Positions 41,041 through 52,727 of a stretch of 64,000 bases of DNA are shown here, piece by piece. Numbering within the stretch: the stretch's first letter is position 1; every line of letters starts with the position of its first letter. The position numbers and the translations under genes were made by a program. Under the pieces are notes generated by a model. The model saw only the letters and a list, made by a program, of their open reading frames with translations, was not told the DNA's origin and searched no databases. The stretch comes from Candidatus Altimarinota bacterium (GTDB lineage: Bacteria; Patescibacteria; JAEDAM01; BD1-5; UBA2023), in contig JAGYHI010000001.1 in assembly GCA_018457335.1 (NCBI GenBank), positions 4,900 to 68,899 on the forward strand, given 5' to 3'.

Positions 41041-44000
41041 TTATAAATTTTTTCCGTGACAAGTTTTAAACTTTTTTCCGCTTCCACACGGACATTGTGC
41101 ATTTTTTGGAGTATTATTCATATCAATATTTTCTGGATTTTGTTGTGGAGTCTGCACTTTGATTACTCGTACTCCATCATTTGATTCTACCTTTTCAGTA
41201 TTTGGAAGACCTGGAAAGTCATCAGAGATTTTTTGTAGTAAATTAGCTGATTCATGTGAGGCTGTCGCCGTCTCTGTATAGTCGCTTCGCAGTGCACTTT
41301 CGAGTTCGACACTCTCGATGGCTTCTGCTGGTTTTGCTGTCAAGAGAGCTTTGATGACACGGAATTCGAGATCATTTATGAGATTCATAAATCCTTCATA
41401 CGCGCGCTCCTTATAGACGACAAGCGGATTTTTTTGAGCGTATCCCTCAAAGGCGACCTCTTCACGAAGGTGTGCCATTTTGTCGATATGCTGCATCCAC
41501 ATCTCATCGATACTCGCAAGTGTAAGTTGTCTTTCAAAGTCCGAAAAAGTCTCCTCATCTCCTTGAGAGCGAAGATTTTCTATCTTTCCAGCGAGTAGAG
41601 TTTTTACTCGAGTAAGCATATCTTCTGAGGTCTCGATATTTGCCACATCATCTCGTGAAATCACTTCACTTTCTGCAAAATCATTGATTTCTTTGACGAT
41701 ATCCGTCACATAAGCCGAGTCAATTTCGTTATGAATATCATACACACTCGATACGATTGATTGGATTTGGTGTTCGAGCATATCGAGGATTTCCTGATGA
41801 ATATCATTCCCTTTCAAGATTCGATTTCGTCGCGCATAGATCGCAAGACGGTGTTGATTGAGGACATCATCATACTCGAGAATATGTTTTCGGATATCAA
41901 AATTTCGACCTTCCACTTGTTTTTGGATTGATTCGATATTTCGTGTGAGCATTTTTGACTCGACAAGTGGGTCATTTTCTGGGTGTGACTCAAATCGAGC
42001 AAGGATAGAAAAGAGTTTATTTCCACCAAAAATTCGCATGATATCATCCTGTGGAGAAATCATAAATTGCGAAAGTCCAGGATCTCCCTGACGACCGGAT
42101 CGCCCACGAAGTTGGTTGTCGATTCGACGCGTTTCGTGTTTTTCTGTACCGATAATGTAGAGTCCACCAAGTGGGTATTCTTGTTTTCCGGCTTTTCCTT
42201 CGATAGTGACCGTACCAGAGAGGTTTCGTACGCGATCATCTATCTTGATATCAGTACCACGACCGGCCATATTTGTCGCGATCGTCACGGCTTTGTATTT
42301 TCCGGCAGCACCGACGATTTCAGCCTCCTTGCTGTCGTGTTTTGCATTGAGGACATTATGTGGAATATTTTTTTGTTCGAGAAGATGAGAAAGGTATTCA
42401 CTTTTTGCAACACTGACAGTACCAATAAGTACTGGCTGACCTTTTTCGTAGAGTTTTTCGACGAGATTTGTGATGTAGTCAAATTTTCCTTTTTCACTTC
42501 GGAAAAGCAAGTCTCCGCGATCCTCTCGGATTACTGGACGATTTGTCGGCACACATATGACCTCCAGATTATATATTTTATAAAATTCTTCTTCCTCAGT
42601 TTTTGCGGTACCAGTCATACCAGAGAGTTTTTTGTAGAGTCGGAAATAATTTTGGAAAGTCACTGAAGCAAGCGTTCGAGATTCTTCTTGGATGGTTGCA
42701 TTTTCTTTTGCCTCGATCGCTTGATGAAGCCCATCTGAATAGCGTCGCCCTGGCAAAACTCGACCTGTATGCTCGTCGATAATCATAATCTCATCATTTC
42801 GAAGAAGATAGTCGATATCTTTTTTGTACACAGTTGATGCTTTGAGGGCGTTTTCAATGTGATGAATATCGTTGTAGTGCTGAGAAACATAGATATTATC
42901 AACGCCAAGAATTTTTTCGAGCGCATTAATTCCCTCTTCTGTAAGGGTCGCAGTTTTTTGTTTTTCGTCGATTTTATAGTCGGTATTTTCAGAGAGTTTG
43001 CGAGCAATCGCAGCAAATCGCATATACTGACTGGTTGGCTCAGCAGACGGCGCCGAGATAATAAGTGGTGTACGAGCCTCATCCAGCCAATTGCAATCAA
43101 CCTCAGCGGCAGACGCATCATTTCGAAGAAGATAGTCGATATCTTTTTTGTACACAGTTGATGCTTTGAGGGCGTTTTCAATGTGATGAATATCGTTGTA
43201 GTGCTGAGAAACATAGATATTATCAACGCCAAGAATTTTTTCGAGCGCATTAATTCCCTCTTCTGTAAGGGTCGCAGTTTTTTGTTTTTCGTCGATTTTA
43301 TAGTCGGTATTTTCAGAGAGTTTGCGAGCAATCGCAGCAAATCGCATATACTGACTGGTTGGCTCAGCAGACGGCGCCGAGATAATAAGTGGTGTACGAG
43401 CCTCATCAACCAAAATGCTATCAACCTCATCGATAATCGCATACCAAAGCGTACTCATCACACGATTTTCATCCGAAACCGCCATATTATCACGCAGATA
43501 ATCAAATCCGAGTTCGTTATTCGTTGCATAGACGACATCTCGACTGTATGAATGCTTTTTCTCTTCAAAACTCTGCCCATGAGAAATCACCCCGACAGAG
43601 AGCCCGAGCGCTTTATAGATAATTCCCATTTCTTTCGCATCACGACGAGCCAAATAATCATTGACTGTGACGATGTGGACACTATTTCCGACAAGCGCAT
43701 TGAGGTAGGCAGCAATGGTCGCGACGAGAGTTTTACCTTCTCCGGTTTTCATCTCGGAGATATTTCCATCATGAAGTGCAAGGGCACCAAGCATCTGCAC
43801 ATCATACGGCACCATATTCCACTCAAATTGTGTATTGGCATCGAGTTCGAAAGTCTGCCCGTGAATAAGTTCACAAGTCCTTCGATGAAGCGCAAAAGCC
43901 TCATGTTTTATAGTTTCTAGGATTTCTTTGATTTTTTTCTTGTCATCATCATCTGTGATATCGAGCCCTTCAAATTTACTCTGAAATTCGTGAGTTTTTG

Positions 44001-44136
44001 CCTGGACTTGTTCGAGAGAAGTAATTTCATCACGGTATTTTGCTTCGATTTTTTTGATCGCTTCGAGTTCTTTTCGGTATGATTGTAGTTTTTTTTCTGA
44101 TGGATCACCAAAAATTTTAGTAAGAAATGAAAACAT
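41041..44136 (-). CDS. secA: SecA with internal duplication (right-arm copy)
   Basis: Identical to 14966-18061, including the 324-bp tandem duplication (42792-43439). That both arms share the duplication, including its odd 32-bp diverged stretch, shows the arms are copies of one template. Confidence 0.95.
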   Translation of the reverse strand: MFSFLTKIFGDPSEKKLQSYRKELEAIKKIEAKYRDEITSLEQVQAKTHEFQSKFEGLDITDDDDKKKIKEILETIKHEAFALHRRTCELIHGQTFELDANTQFEWNMVPYDVQMLGALALHDGNISEMKTGEGKTLVATIAAYLNALVGNSVHIVTVNDYLARRDAKEMGIIYKALGLSVGVISHGQSFEEKKHSYSRDVVYATNNELGFDYLRDNMAVSDENRVMSTLWYAIIDEVDSILVDEARTPLIISAPSAEPTSQYMRFAAIARKLSENTDYKIDEKQKTATLTEEGINALEKILGVDNIYVSQHYNDIHHIENALKASTVYKKDIDYLLRNDASAAEVDCNWLDEARTPLIISAPSAEPTSQYMRFAAIARKLSENTDYKIDEKQKTATLTEEGINALEKILGVDNIYVSQHYNDIHHIENALKASTVYKKDIDYLLRNDEIMIIDEHTGRVLPGRRYSDGLHQAIEAKENATIQEESRTLASVTFQNYFRLYKKLSGMTGTAKTEEEEFYKIYNLEVICVPTNRPVIREDRGDLLFRSEKGKFDYITNLVEKLYEKGQPVLIGTVSVAKSEYLSHLLEQKNIPHNVLNAKHDSKEAEIVGAAGKYKAVTIATNMAGRGTDIKIDDRVRNLSGTVTIEGKAGKQEYPLGGLYIIGTEKHETRRIDNQLRGRSGRQGDPGLSQFMISPQDDIMRIFGGNKLFSILARFESHPENDPLVESKMLTRNIESIQKQVEGRNFDIRKHILEYDDVLNQHRLAIYARRNRILKGNDIHQEILDMLEHQIQSIVSSVYDIHNEIDSAYVTDIVKEINDFAESEVISRDDVANIETSEDMLTRVKTLLAGKIENLRSQGDEETFSDFERQLTLASIDEMWMQHIDKMAHLREEVAFEGYAQKNPLVVYKERAYEGFMNLINDLEFRVIKALLTAKPAEAIESVELESALRSDYTETATASHESANLLQKISDDFPGLPNTEKVESNDGVRVIKVQTPQQNPENIDMNNTPKNAQCPCGSGKKFKTCHGKNL
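42792..43439 (-). repeat. secA tandem duplication, both copies (right arm)
   Basis: Copy 1 is 43116-43439 and copy 2 is 42792-43115; mirror of 15663-16310. Confidence 0.97.
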
Positions 44137-44238
44137 ATATAAAATTAAATTGCCGACACAGTATATAGAAAAATTGTTTTTTTTCAAATGATTTATCAAA
44201 GGAAATGGTGCTTTTTTTGGGAAAAATAGCATTTTTAA

Positions 44239-44363
44239 TTGACAAAAATAAAAAATTATGATATAATTATCACATCTTTTGATAAATTATCTTTAAATTT
44301 TTAAAAGTATAATTCTATCAAAAGATAGAGTTGTACTTTTATATAAGCACTCGGAGGTGCAAA
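44239..44363 (+). promoter_or_regulatory. Promoter and candidate regulatory leader of a small membrane protein gene
   Basis: The promoter is TTGACA (44239-44244), 17 bp, TATAAT (44262-44267). The leader of about 90 nt can form a 17-bp hairpin (44303-44319 with 44324-44340, two G-U pairs, AAAA loop). Alternatively, ATCTTTTGATA (44274-44284) at the transcript start can pair with TATCAAAAGAT (44316-44326), which breaks that hairpin. Next to the start, GCAC (44347-44350) and GTGC (44357-44360) flank TCGGAG, so the GGAGGT ribosome-binding site can be partly closed. This looks like an RNA switch or attenuator; no ligand class was recognised. Confidence 0.6.
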
Positions 44364-44747
44364 ATGAACGAATTGTTAAACAATAAATATGTGCGTAATA
44401 TTATAATTCCTTTATTAGGAGTAATAATAGGAATTGTGAATTATTATAGCAATATAAGCGTATGGCAAGATTTAATATGTTTGGTTTTTTTATTAATTGT
44501 CTTAAAAAGTGGTGTAGTAGAAATGAAAATTTTAGATGATAATTTACAATTTTCAATCTTGAAAGGTTCTATACTTATACTTTTACACCTAGGGGCAATG
44601 TTCCTTGTAATTGCAGTATTCATATATAGTGTACTATATGTTGAAAAATCTTATATGATGATATTTCTTGTCACTTTTATGTACATATTCTCACTTCTTG
44701 TACCTTGCTTAATGGGTACAACTACAATAATCCGTAAAAAATTTTAA
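44364..44747 (+). CDS. Small four-helix membrane protein (right-arm copy)
   Basis: Identical to 14355-14738. The ATG is preceded by GGAGGTGCAAA, one of the few strong ribosome-binding sites in the window; the start is certain for that reason. Confidence 0.65.
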   Translation: MNELLNNKYVRNIIIPLLGVIIGIVNYYSNISVWQDLICLVFLLIVLKSGVVEMKILDDNLQFSILKGSILILLHLGAMFLVIAVFIYSVLYVEKSYMMIFLVTFMYIFSLLVPCLMGTTTIIRKKF

Positions 44748-44804
44748 TTTTATTACGGACTTCAAGTCCTCATTAGAAATGGGGACTTTTCATTTTTACA
44801 ATCA

Positions 44805-44834
44805 CAAAAAAAGACCTTATATAAGGTCTTTTTT
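44805..44834 (-). terminator. Terminator after tig (right arm)
   Basis: Mirror of 14268-14297; the adjacent AAGTCC/GGACTT hairpin at about 44759-44786 serves the forward-strand gene. Confidence 0.85.
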
Positions 44835-44855
44835 ATTTATTTTTTCAAATATTTT

Positions 44856-46184
44856 CTATTCAAAAAACATTTCTACTACTTGTTTGTAGGCAAGTCGATT
44901 TTTGACATCTTCGTATGTTGGGTCACCTGGGATAAGTTTTTTCTCGAGTCGCTCGATGACTTCTGGGGAACCGTAGGCCTCGATGATGAGAGCGATTTCC
45001 GCTTTCATATCTTTTTCTGTTGGTTCTACTTTTTTGATTTTTCGGATTTCTGAGAGGATAAGTTCTGCTCGGAGTCGTCGCTCTGCTTCTGGTCGTACCA
45101 CGTCTTTTTTATATGTTTCTTCATCCATTTTTACATGTTCGAGGTAGTTTTTAATGTCGAGTCCTTGTTGTCGGATTTGTTCGCTGTGCTCGAGAAAGAC
45201 TTGATCAGTTTCTCGACCGATAAGTGCTGGACCGATTTCGAGAGTTGTGATTTTTTCGAGTTTTTCCATGAGAGTGACCTCATCTTTTTGTCGCGCTTCG
45301 GCTTGTTTTCGGTCTGTGATTTCTTTTTTGAGGATCTCTTTAAATCCTTCTAGGTCAGTTTTCTTCCCTCGAAGTTGCTCGATAAATTCTTCTGTAAATT
45401 CCGGAGTGTGTGGTTTTTCGATTTTCTCGACCGTCGCTTCAAAATACACTTTTCGCCCTTTGAAATCATCACTATGATAGTCATCTGGGAAAGTAATATC
45501 AAAATCTACTTTGTCTCCAACTTTCGCACCGATGAGTTTGTCTTCAAATCCTGGAATAAATGATCCAGAACCGATCACGAGTGGATGACTTGGAACATAG
45601 GTTTCATTGATTGGCGCACCACCTTTTTTATCGTATCCTTGTGCTGTGATAGTTGCTCGGTCTCCTTTTTCGATGGTTTCATTTGAAGTGTCGGCTCCGT
45701 CGTCGGCTTTTTTACCAGCCTCATGGAAGTGAGTAAATCGAGTCTTAATAGCATCGAGCTCTTCTTCGACTTCTTTTTTTGTCACTCGGACGCTTGTTTT
45801 TTTGATTTTAATAGCATCGAGTTTTTTCTCGTCGATTTTGACTTCTGGGAAGATTTCTACCTCGAAGACAACTTCGACTGGGTTGACGCTTTTTACTTCT
45901 GTAATATTTCCTGGTGCTGCTGGGATGATTTTTTCTTTTGCGAGAGCCTTTGGATAGAGTTTCTCAATAATGTTATCGAGGGTTTGTCGCTCGAGGACTT
46001 CTTTTCCAAATTCTCGGACGATGACTTTTTCTGGGATTTCTGCACCTTTTTTAAATCCTTTTACAGAGCCATTTTTTTGGACATCTTTGAGGACTTTGTG
46101 ATATTCTTTTTCAAAAGTCGCACCAGATTCTTTGAGAGTCATCTCGATGAGATATGGTTTTTTCTTTTCAAGAGAGATTTGCAT
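44856..46184 (-). CDS. tig: Trigger factor (right-arm copy)
   Basis: Identical to 12918-14246: ribosome-docking GFKKG motif, FKBP-type PPIase domain, C-terminal chaperone arms. Confidence 0.95.
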   Translation of the reverse strand: MQISLEKKKPYLIEMTLKESGATFEKEYHKVLKDVQKNGSVKGFKKGAEIPEKVIVREFGKEVLERQTLDNIIEKLYPKALAKEKIIPAAPGNITEVKSVNPVEVVFEVEIFPEVKIDEKKLDAIKIKKTSVRVTKKEVEEELDAIKTRFTHFHEAGKKADDGADTSNETIEKGDRATITAQGYDKKGGAPINETYVPSHPLVIGSGSFIPGFEDKLIGAKVGDKVDFDITFPDDYHSDDFKGRKVYFEATVEKIEKPHTPEFTEEFIEQLRGKKTDLEGFKEILKKEITDRKQAEARQKDEVTLMEKLEKITTLEIGPALIGRETDQVFLEHSEQIRQQGLDIKNYLEHVKMDEETYKKDVVRPEAERRLRAELILSEIRKIKKVEPTEKDMKAEIALIIEAYGSPEVIERLEKKLIPGDPTYEDVKNRLAYKQVVEMFFE

Positions 46185-46628
46185 AGAGTAAAAAATAAAT
46201 AATAAGCCCAAAGAGTATATAAAAAATTCGACAAATTACAAATTTTTTTTATAATCTCTTGGAAAATTTTTGGGAAATTGGTATGAAAATTACTGTCATT
46301 TTGAATTTGTTTCAGAATCTTCAAATTTTCTAAAAAAGTAATTTTTGTCATCCTCGGGCTTGACCCGGGGATCCAGTCAATAAAGAAATTCTTTTTTCCA
46401 AAACCTCACCCCTATACCCCTGTACTTTTGGAGCCAAAAGTACCAAAACCTTTGGTGGTGAAAAAACTCGTTCGCTTACGCTCATTTTTTAATAACTGAT
46501 TTTCATCTGACTCAGACAGTTTTCACCCCCAAGCCCCCAACAAACTGGTTTTCATTTTTTAAATCTAAAATCCTACAAACTAAAATCTATTTTCTCGTCT
46601 CTAAATCCTACCTTCTAATCACTTCCCT
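46185..46628. other. 444-bp intergenic repeat region (mirror of 12474-12917)
   Basis: No gene; composite element A lies at 46346-46562, a decayed palindrome at 46293-46320 and the tig promoter at 46214-46241. Confidence 0.8.
46346..46562 (-). repeat. Composite noncoding repeat element, copy A (right arm)
   Basis: Mirror of 12540-12756, including the GTACTTTTGG/CCAAAAGTAC hairpin and the terminal palindrome. Confidence 0.75.
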
Positions 46629-48746
46629 ATGAACACACAAAAACTCCTTCAAGACACCACTGATTTTTTACAAAAAATTCATCGACTCAAAAAAGATGAT
46701 ATTTTTTTGCTTCGAAGTGTCATAAAAGCACACAATAGCCTCTATCATGAGGAGGAATCGCCGATTATTTCGGATCTTGAGTACGATCAACTTTTTCACG
46801 CGCTTGCAAAACTTGAAGCTGATCACAATATGCTCGACAAAGATTCACCGACGGCGCAACTTGCGATTTTGACGAGTCAGCAATTTGAAAAAATCAAGCA
46901 TCGATACCCAATGATTTCACTTGATAATACCTACAATACTGATGATATTCGGGATTTTGAGTCGCGAATGCGAAATATTTTGAAAGAGAAATCACCGGAA
47001 AAATTTGAATACTACATCCAGCCAAAATACGATGGACTTGGGGTGGCACTGATTTATAAATACGGAGTTTTGGACTTGGCAATCACGCGTGGAAGTGGCG
47101 TAGAAGGTGAAAACATCACACTTGGAGCGAAGGAGATTACAAATATTCCGAAAAAAATCGATGCCATCGAAAAATATGAATACATAGAAGTACGATGAGA
47201 AGTCGTGATGCCAAATGATGTCTTTGAAAAAGTCAATCAAAAAAGGATGGAAGACGGAAAAAAACTTTTTGCAAATCCGCGGAATGCTGCCTCTGGATCA
47301 CTCCGACAAATCAATCCACTTATCACACGCGAGCGAAAACTCCAATTCTTCGCTTACTCGCTTCCACAGGTCGAAAAAGACGAAGTATGAATTGTATGAT
47401 TTGACATACTTTCATATCATGACCTCGTAGGTATGCTAAGAAAATGGGGATTTGAGTGTGCAGATTATGGGTTTGGAATTATTTCTGGTGTAGAAAATCT
47501 TATCAAAATCATCGAAGAAAAAACAAAAAAATACCTCGAAAATACAGCCGAAGATTTTAATTTCGATACTGATGGAATCGTCCTCAAGGCCGATGATATG
47601 CAACTCTGGCACCTACTCGGACACACGGCACACCATCCGAGATATTCGATTGCTTATAAATTTCCAGCCAAACAAGTCCGATCGCAAGTCCTTTCTATCG
47701 AGCATTCTATCGGACGTACGGGGACAATCACTCCAGTAGCAAACCTCGAACCGACCCCAGTCACCGGCGTCATTGTGCGACGCGTTACCCTGCACAACTA
47801 TGATGAACTTGCAAAAAAAGATGTGCGAATTTGAGATTATGTATATATCTCTCGTGCGGGCGAAGTCATACCTGAAATCATCAGCGTCATCGAAAGCGTG
47901 CGAAGCGGAGAAGAAGAAAAAGTCTTTCCACCAAAAAACTGTCCAATGTGTCAAAGCGAACTAATACAAGATGAAGGAAAAGTTGCAATCTACTGTCCAA
48001 ATCGGCACTGTCCTGCAAAAGTCCAAGGACAATTAGAAATGTTTGTATCAAAACAAGGCTTGAACATTGACGGTTTTGGAATCAAGCAAATCGAATTATT
48101 TCTCGATACCGAAATCATCGATGATTTTGCATCAATTTTTGAAATCGAAAAATACCGAGAAAAAATCCTCTCTTTTGAGGGCTACAAACAAAAATCAGTC
48201 GATAATCTTTTGAAAGCCATAGAAACCGCTCGACACACGACGCTCGCACGAATTTTCACAGCAATCGGAATACTTGGCGTCGGAAAGAAAACTGCACAAG
48301 TACTCGAAAAATATATGTATGAGAAAAATGGTTTTGAACCAATTTCTATCGACTTTTTACGAAGTATCTCAGCCGAAGAACTCGAAAATATCAAAGATAT
48401 CTGACCGGAAACAGCAAAAGGATTTGTACGATTTTTTGAGGAAAATGATGCACGCATCGAGGCACTTCTCGAAAAACTCGATATACAAATCCCAGAGAAA
48501 CAAGAAACTACAGAAAATACGAAACTCTCTGGAAAAATCTTTTGTGTGACAGGAAGTTTTGAAAATATGAGCCGTGACCAAATCCATGATTGGATCGAGA
48601 AAAATGGCGGACAAATCCGCACTAGTGTCAGCAAAGCACTCGACTACCTCGTGGTCGGAGAAAAAGCCGGAAGCAAACAAAAAAAAGCAGAAACATTGGG
48701 AGTGCAATGTATTCTGCTGAGTGAATTATTTGAGATGGGAGGATAA
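46629..48746 (+). CDS. ligA: NAD-dependent DNA ligase (right-arm copy)
   Basis: Identical to 10356-12473: KYDG Lys133, Cys4 zinc finger, helix-hairpin-helix repeats, BRCT domain. Confidence 0.96.
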
Positions 48747-48755
48747 AAAGAATTT

Positions 48756-49205
48756 TTAAAAGAAAAAGTTAATAAGAGTTGTGAAAGTAAAAGTCAAAGC
48801 CATTCCTATGAGCATATTGAGAATAAAAAATGCTACGATAGATTTAGCAGAAAAACTCAGAGTAATAAGTTCATCTTTCAAAACTTTTGCAGTTAAAAAG
48901 ACTGTAAGTATTCCAATAAGTATTGATATAACAAGAAAAAACATCCCAAGATGAGCAAAAAATAAAACGGCTATACTATGTACAATATACAAAGAAACCC
49001 CATAAATAAGCGACTTCTTAAAACTCATTTCTTGTTTGTAATTTCGTATCATATATCGAATCAGCCAAGCAAAAACAAGAATAAAAATAAGACCGGTAAT
49101 TATCGTTTGTGTCCAACCGATAATCTTACAAGTCATTTCGTTTTTTAAACAAAACTGCATAAATTGCAATGAAGCACTAGCCGCAGAGAGAGCAAATGAA
49201 TTCAT
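48756..49205 (-). CDS. Small polytopic membrane protein (right-arm copy)
   Basis: Identical to 9897-10346: about four membrane segments, two Cys near the N-terminus, downstream of the structured leader. Confidence 0.6.
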   Translation of the reverse strand: MNSFALSAASASLQFMQFCLKNEMTCKIIGWTQTIITGLIFILVFAWLIRYMIRNYKQEMSFKKSLIYGVSLYIVHSIAVLFFAHLGMFFLVISILIGILTVFLTAKVLKDELITLSFSAKSIVAFFILNMLIGMALTFTFTTLINFFF

Positions 49206-49234
49206 AAAAAAGAAAAATAAAAAAATAAACAAAC

Positions 49235-49379
49235 AAAAAAGGACAAACTATCGCCTTTGATGTTTGCTTATAACATTGTGACACAATTTACTTAAATCTA
49301 AAAAGTGGCTGGCAAAAATAGTTTGCCCTATCCTAGATTTAAGGTAAATAAAAAACTGTCACGGGATTTGTTATAAGCA
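49235..49379 (-). ncRNA. Candidate structured RNA leader (right arm)
   Basis: Mirror of 9723-9867, with the same four-helix hairpin and T-run. Confidence 0.5.
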
Positions 49380-49540
49380 TTTTTATTATAAAAATATTTT
49401 AGAAAAGTCAAAAGAAAATCCCTTTCAAAATTGTGAAAGGGATTTTTAGGGGTTAAATTTATGCAACCATATCTTGAAATTGCTCATAATTTGTAATTTT
49501 CATTGCCAAATTGACTCTTATTATCTTCTCTACAAAAAAA

Positions 49541-49978
49541 CTACACTGTATTTTGTTGTACTTCTCATTGGTGTGCATATAATTGACTACTGGTAATTTC
49601 ATTTACTATTTTCATTGCGTAAACAGGTTTTTGCTCAGCAGAAATATCTGGATTTTCATCAATCTTTTTAAATGCTGTTGAAATTAATTTATCCACATTT
49701 TTTCCAAATACATCTCGTACCACCGAAAGAACTCTAACCTTATCAAAAGGTGTTTTTAAAATTTCAGCAACCACCGCCCGAATCTTATTTTGTTTATCTT
49801 GAGGAATTTCATTGGAATTATCTATTTGAGAGAAAATTTTTTCATAAACATCACTTACAGCCCCTGCTGCTTGCTTAAGCGAATCTGGAAATTCAGAAAA
49901 ATTAGACTTTCCATTTGGTATTTTTTCTATATTTTCACTCGGACCACTTCCCATTTTTTGTTGAAAAAGTATTTGCAT
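49541..49978 (-). CDS. Hypothetical cytoplasmic protein, 145 aa (right-arm copy)
   Basis: Identical to 9124-9561; soluble, single-gene unit with promoter at 50014-50042. Confidence 0.6.
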
Positions 49979-50089
49979 ATTTGTATAAAATTAAAAATAG
50001 ACTATATATAGAAAGTATAGCCTATTTTTGTTTTTTTGTCAAAAGGAAAATGATTTTTTAGAGAAAAATAGTTTGACAAATGTGAGATT

Positions 50090-50419
50090 TTATTCGCAAC
50101 CACCAGCACAGCCGTCGCACGAGCCAGAAGCACATCACATCATATCCCCTTCTTCATCGCCGAGAATCGAGAGAAACATCGACTTGATTTCTTCATATTC
50201 AGGGATTTCTCCTTCGAAAATCATATCTTTAAAATCGATACTTTCTTCTTCGATAGCAAGGGCTGGATTTTGAGTGACACCGACTTCCATTTTGTAGGCT
50301 TCGTCGTCAGTTTTTTCGACTTTTACTGCATCGTCGAGAGCAAGTTCGACAAGAGATTTTTGTACGAGTCCTTCAAGGGTTTCGAGTTCTTTTCCAGAAC
50401 CAATAAGTTTTATAATCAT
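50090..50419 (-). CDS. Thioredoxin-fold protein with Cys-rich tail (right-arm copy)
   Basis: Identical to 8683-9012: active-site CxxC absent, C-terminal CASGSCDGCAGGCE reached through a TGA-Gly. Confidence 0.7.
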
Positions 50420-50432
50420 AAGAATTTTGTTA

Positions 50433-50461
50433 AGAAAAAAGGTCTACAAATGCAGACCTTT
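50433..50461 (-). terminator. Terminator after rplY (right arm)
   Basis: Mirror of 8641-8669. Confidence 0.85.
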
Positions 50462-50479
50462 TAAAAATTAATAGTAGAA

Positions 50480-51106
50480 TTATTCAGCCGCTTCTACTGA
50501 AGCTTCTTCTCCAGAAGCTTCTTCTGTAGTAGCTTCCTCTTCAGTTTCTACTGGAGCCTCTTCTTCGACGACTTTGATTTCAGTTGCATTCACTACAGCT
50601 TCTTCACCGTCATTTACGATAGTGATACCTTTTGGCGCCTTGATGGCAGATACATGAAGTGTATCACCAATTTGAAGTGATGAAATATCAACTTCGATAG
50701 CATCAACAAGATCAGCAGGCAGACATTTCACGGTAAGTTCATTCAAAATTTGAGAAACTTGACCACCTTCAAGTACTGCTGGTGCATCACCAACAAGAGT
50801 AATTGGAGTTTCAACTTCGATTTCTTGCTTCATATCTACATTGATAAAGTCGAGATGAAGAAAATCACCAGTCACTGGATGTCGTTGTGCATCTTGCACG
50901 AGGACATTATATTTTTTCTTGTCTACATTGAGTGTGATGATCTGAGATTGACCAGTTTCACGGTAGACTTTTATAAATTCAGAAATCCCGACAGTAACCA
51001 TTGTCGAAGGGACATCCTTACCATACAAAACACCAGGAATCACACGACCGCTTCGTCGAGTAGTTCGAGCATCTTCTGTACGGATCTTTGCTTCGAGAGA
51101 GTACAT
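50480..51106 (-). CDS. rplY: Ribosomal protein bL25 (right-arm copy)
   Basis: Identical to 7996-8622: L25 domain, TL5 beta domain and Glu/Ala-rich acidic tail. Confidence 0.95.
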   Translation of the reverse strand: MYSLEAKIRTEDARTTRRSGRVIPGVLYGKDVPSTMVTVGISEFIKVYRETGQSQIITLNVDKKKYNVLVQDAQRHPVTGDFLHLDFINVDMKQEIEVETPITLVGDAPAVLEGGQVSQILNELTVKCLPADLVDAIEVDISSLQIGDTLHVSAIKAPKGITIVNDGEEAVVNATEIKVVEEEAPVETEEEATTEEASGEEASVEAAE

Positions 51107-51182
51107 AAAAATGAAAATAAGAAATAAAGCCCGCTAAGTATAAAAGAAAAATTAAAAAAAGCAAATTATTTTCACATAAAAA

Positions 51183-52724
51183 TTACATGTCTGAAATTTC
51201 TTGTAAATATTCAAAAACTTTCTCATAAGTATCCGTATTTTTCATATCTATACCATACTTTTGTAAAATCTCAATCGGTGCAAGCGAGTTTCCAAGGCTA
51301 TAAAATTCTTGTATTTGCTCAGGAGAAATTTCTCATTTTTTATATTTCAAAAAAATACTCACCGCAGAAATCGCTCCGAAAATATAAGAATAGCAGTAAA
51401 ATGGATTATAAAAAATATGTCCGATTTGAGTCCAATAATTTGGATTTCACTCCTGTCATGAAACTTTTTTTGATTCTTTTTTCCATATTTCTGAAAAATC
51501 ATACTTTTCATACTTTACACTTTTATGCGCTTCTATTTCAAATAAAGTAATTTGTAATTGATAAAAAATCGCAGTAAAAAGTGAGTTTGTAAAATATTTT
51601 TTGGCTTCCTTATTTTCTGAAAAGTTTTGATCAAAAAAGAAAATCTCACTCAAAATCGAAGCCGTCTCAGCCACACAAAAAGGTGTATGGTAAACAGGTG
51701 CCTTTTGGATCTGGGAAAAAGTCCCATGAAGCGCATGTCACATTTCATGAACAAGGGTAAATACACTCGAGATATTTTCATGATACTGCAAAAGCGTAAA
51801 TGATGGTGTATTATACTGGTAACTTGTAAAGGCTCATGGAAATTTATTTTCAGCCACCTGTGAATCTACTTGTCCTCATAAAAGTATTTTTTTAGCCGTT
51901 TTTCTCATTTCAAATAGAGAAAAAGTTTGTGTATATTTTTTAACAATTTCTTCAAGAGGGTATTTCTGGGGTTCAATGGATTCAGATGAGTTTTTTTGAA
52001 ACTCTTGATAAATGGGGATATACTTTTGTACTACTTTTAGGAAAAAATCTACAAAATCATCTGGCAATTGTTCTTGAATATTTCTTACTGCGAGTGGATT
52101 TTCGCTGTATCCTCATTCTTTTCATTCGTTTTGCCAAACAAGGCAGAGTTTTTTATAAAGGTCAGATATTTGCTGGGTTTTTTCTTCGTCAGTATTTGCT
52201 GAGTTTTGCACTTTTTGATACTCTACTCGGATTTTTTCCACATTCATACTTTTCATACTTTTATCTTTTTTCTTGATTTTTTCCTTTAAATGTGGAAGAT
52301 TTCGAATAATTGATTTGATATCATTTTTATAAGGCAGAAGTTTTTCTTCTTGGAAAAATTTTTTGAGTTTTTCTTCTCAGATTGCTACCCATCAAGCCTC
52401 TATAAAATCCAGCCCCTGTATATATTTTTCATATTGGATACGAATTTCTTCATATTTTTGAGCGATTTTTTGATCACTCATATCCTGCATACTCCGATAG
52501 TAGAGATAATACATTGGCTTTTCTAAAATCTGAATCATTTGTGAATAATCTTCATAAAATTGGAGTACTTCATAAAAAGTATGAAAAGTATGAAATAAGT
52601 TTTTATAGGTTTTTTTAAAAGATTTATACAGCTTTTTTCACATTTCTAAATCGCTCAAAAATCTCTCATCCTCTATGTCAGAATAAAAGTATTTTTCAAG
52701 TTGCCAAATAAGTGGAGTTTTCAT
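51183..52724 (-). CDS. M3-family oligoendopeptidase (right-arm copy)
   Basis: Identical to 6378-7919: HEMGH at 326-330 with TGA-encoded Gly329, Glu353 as third zinc ligand. Confidence 0.9.
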
Positions 52725-52727
52725 ATA

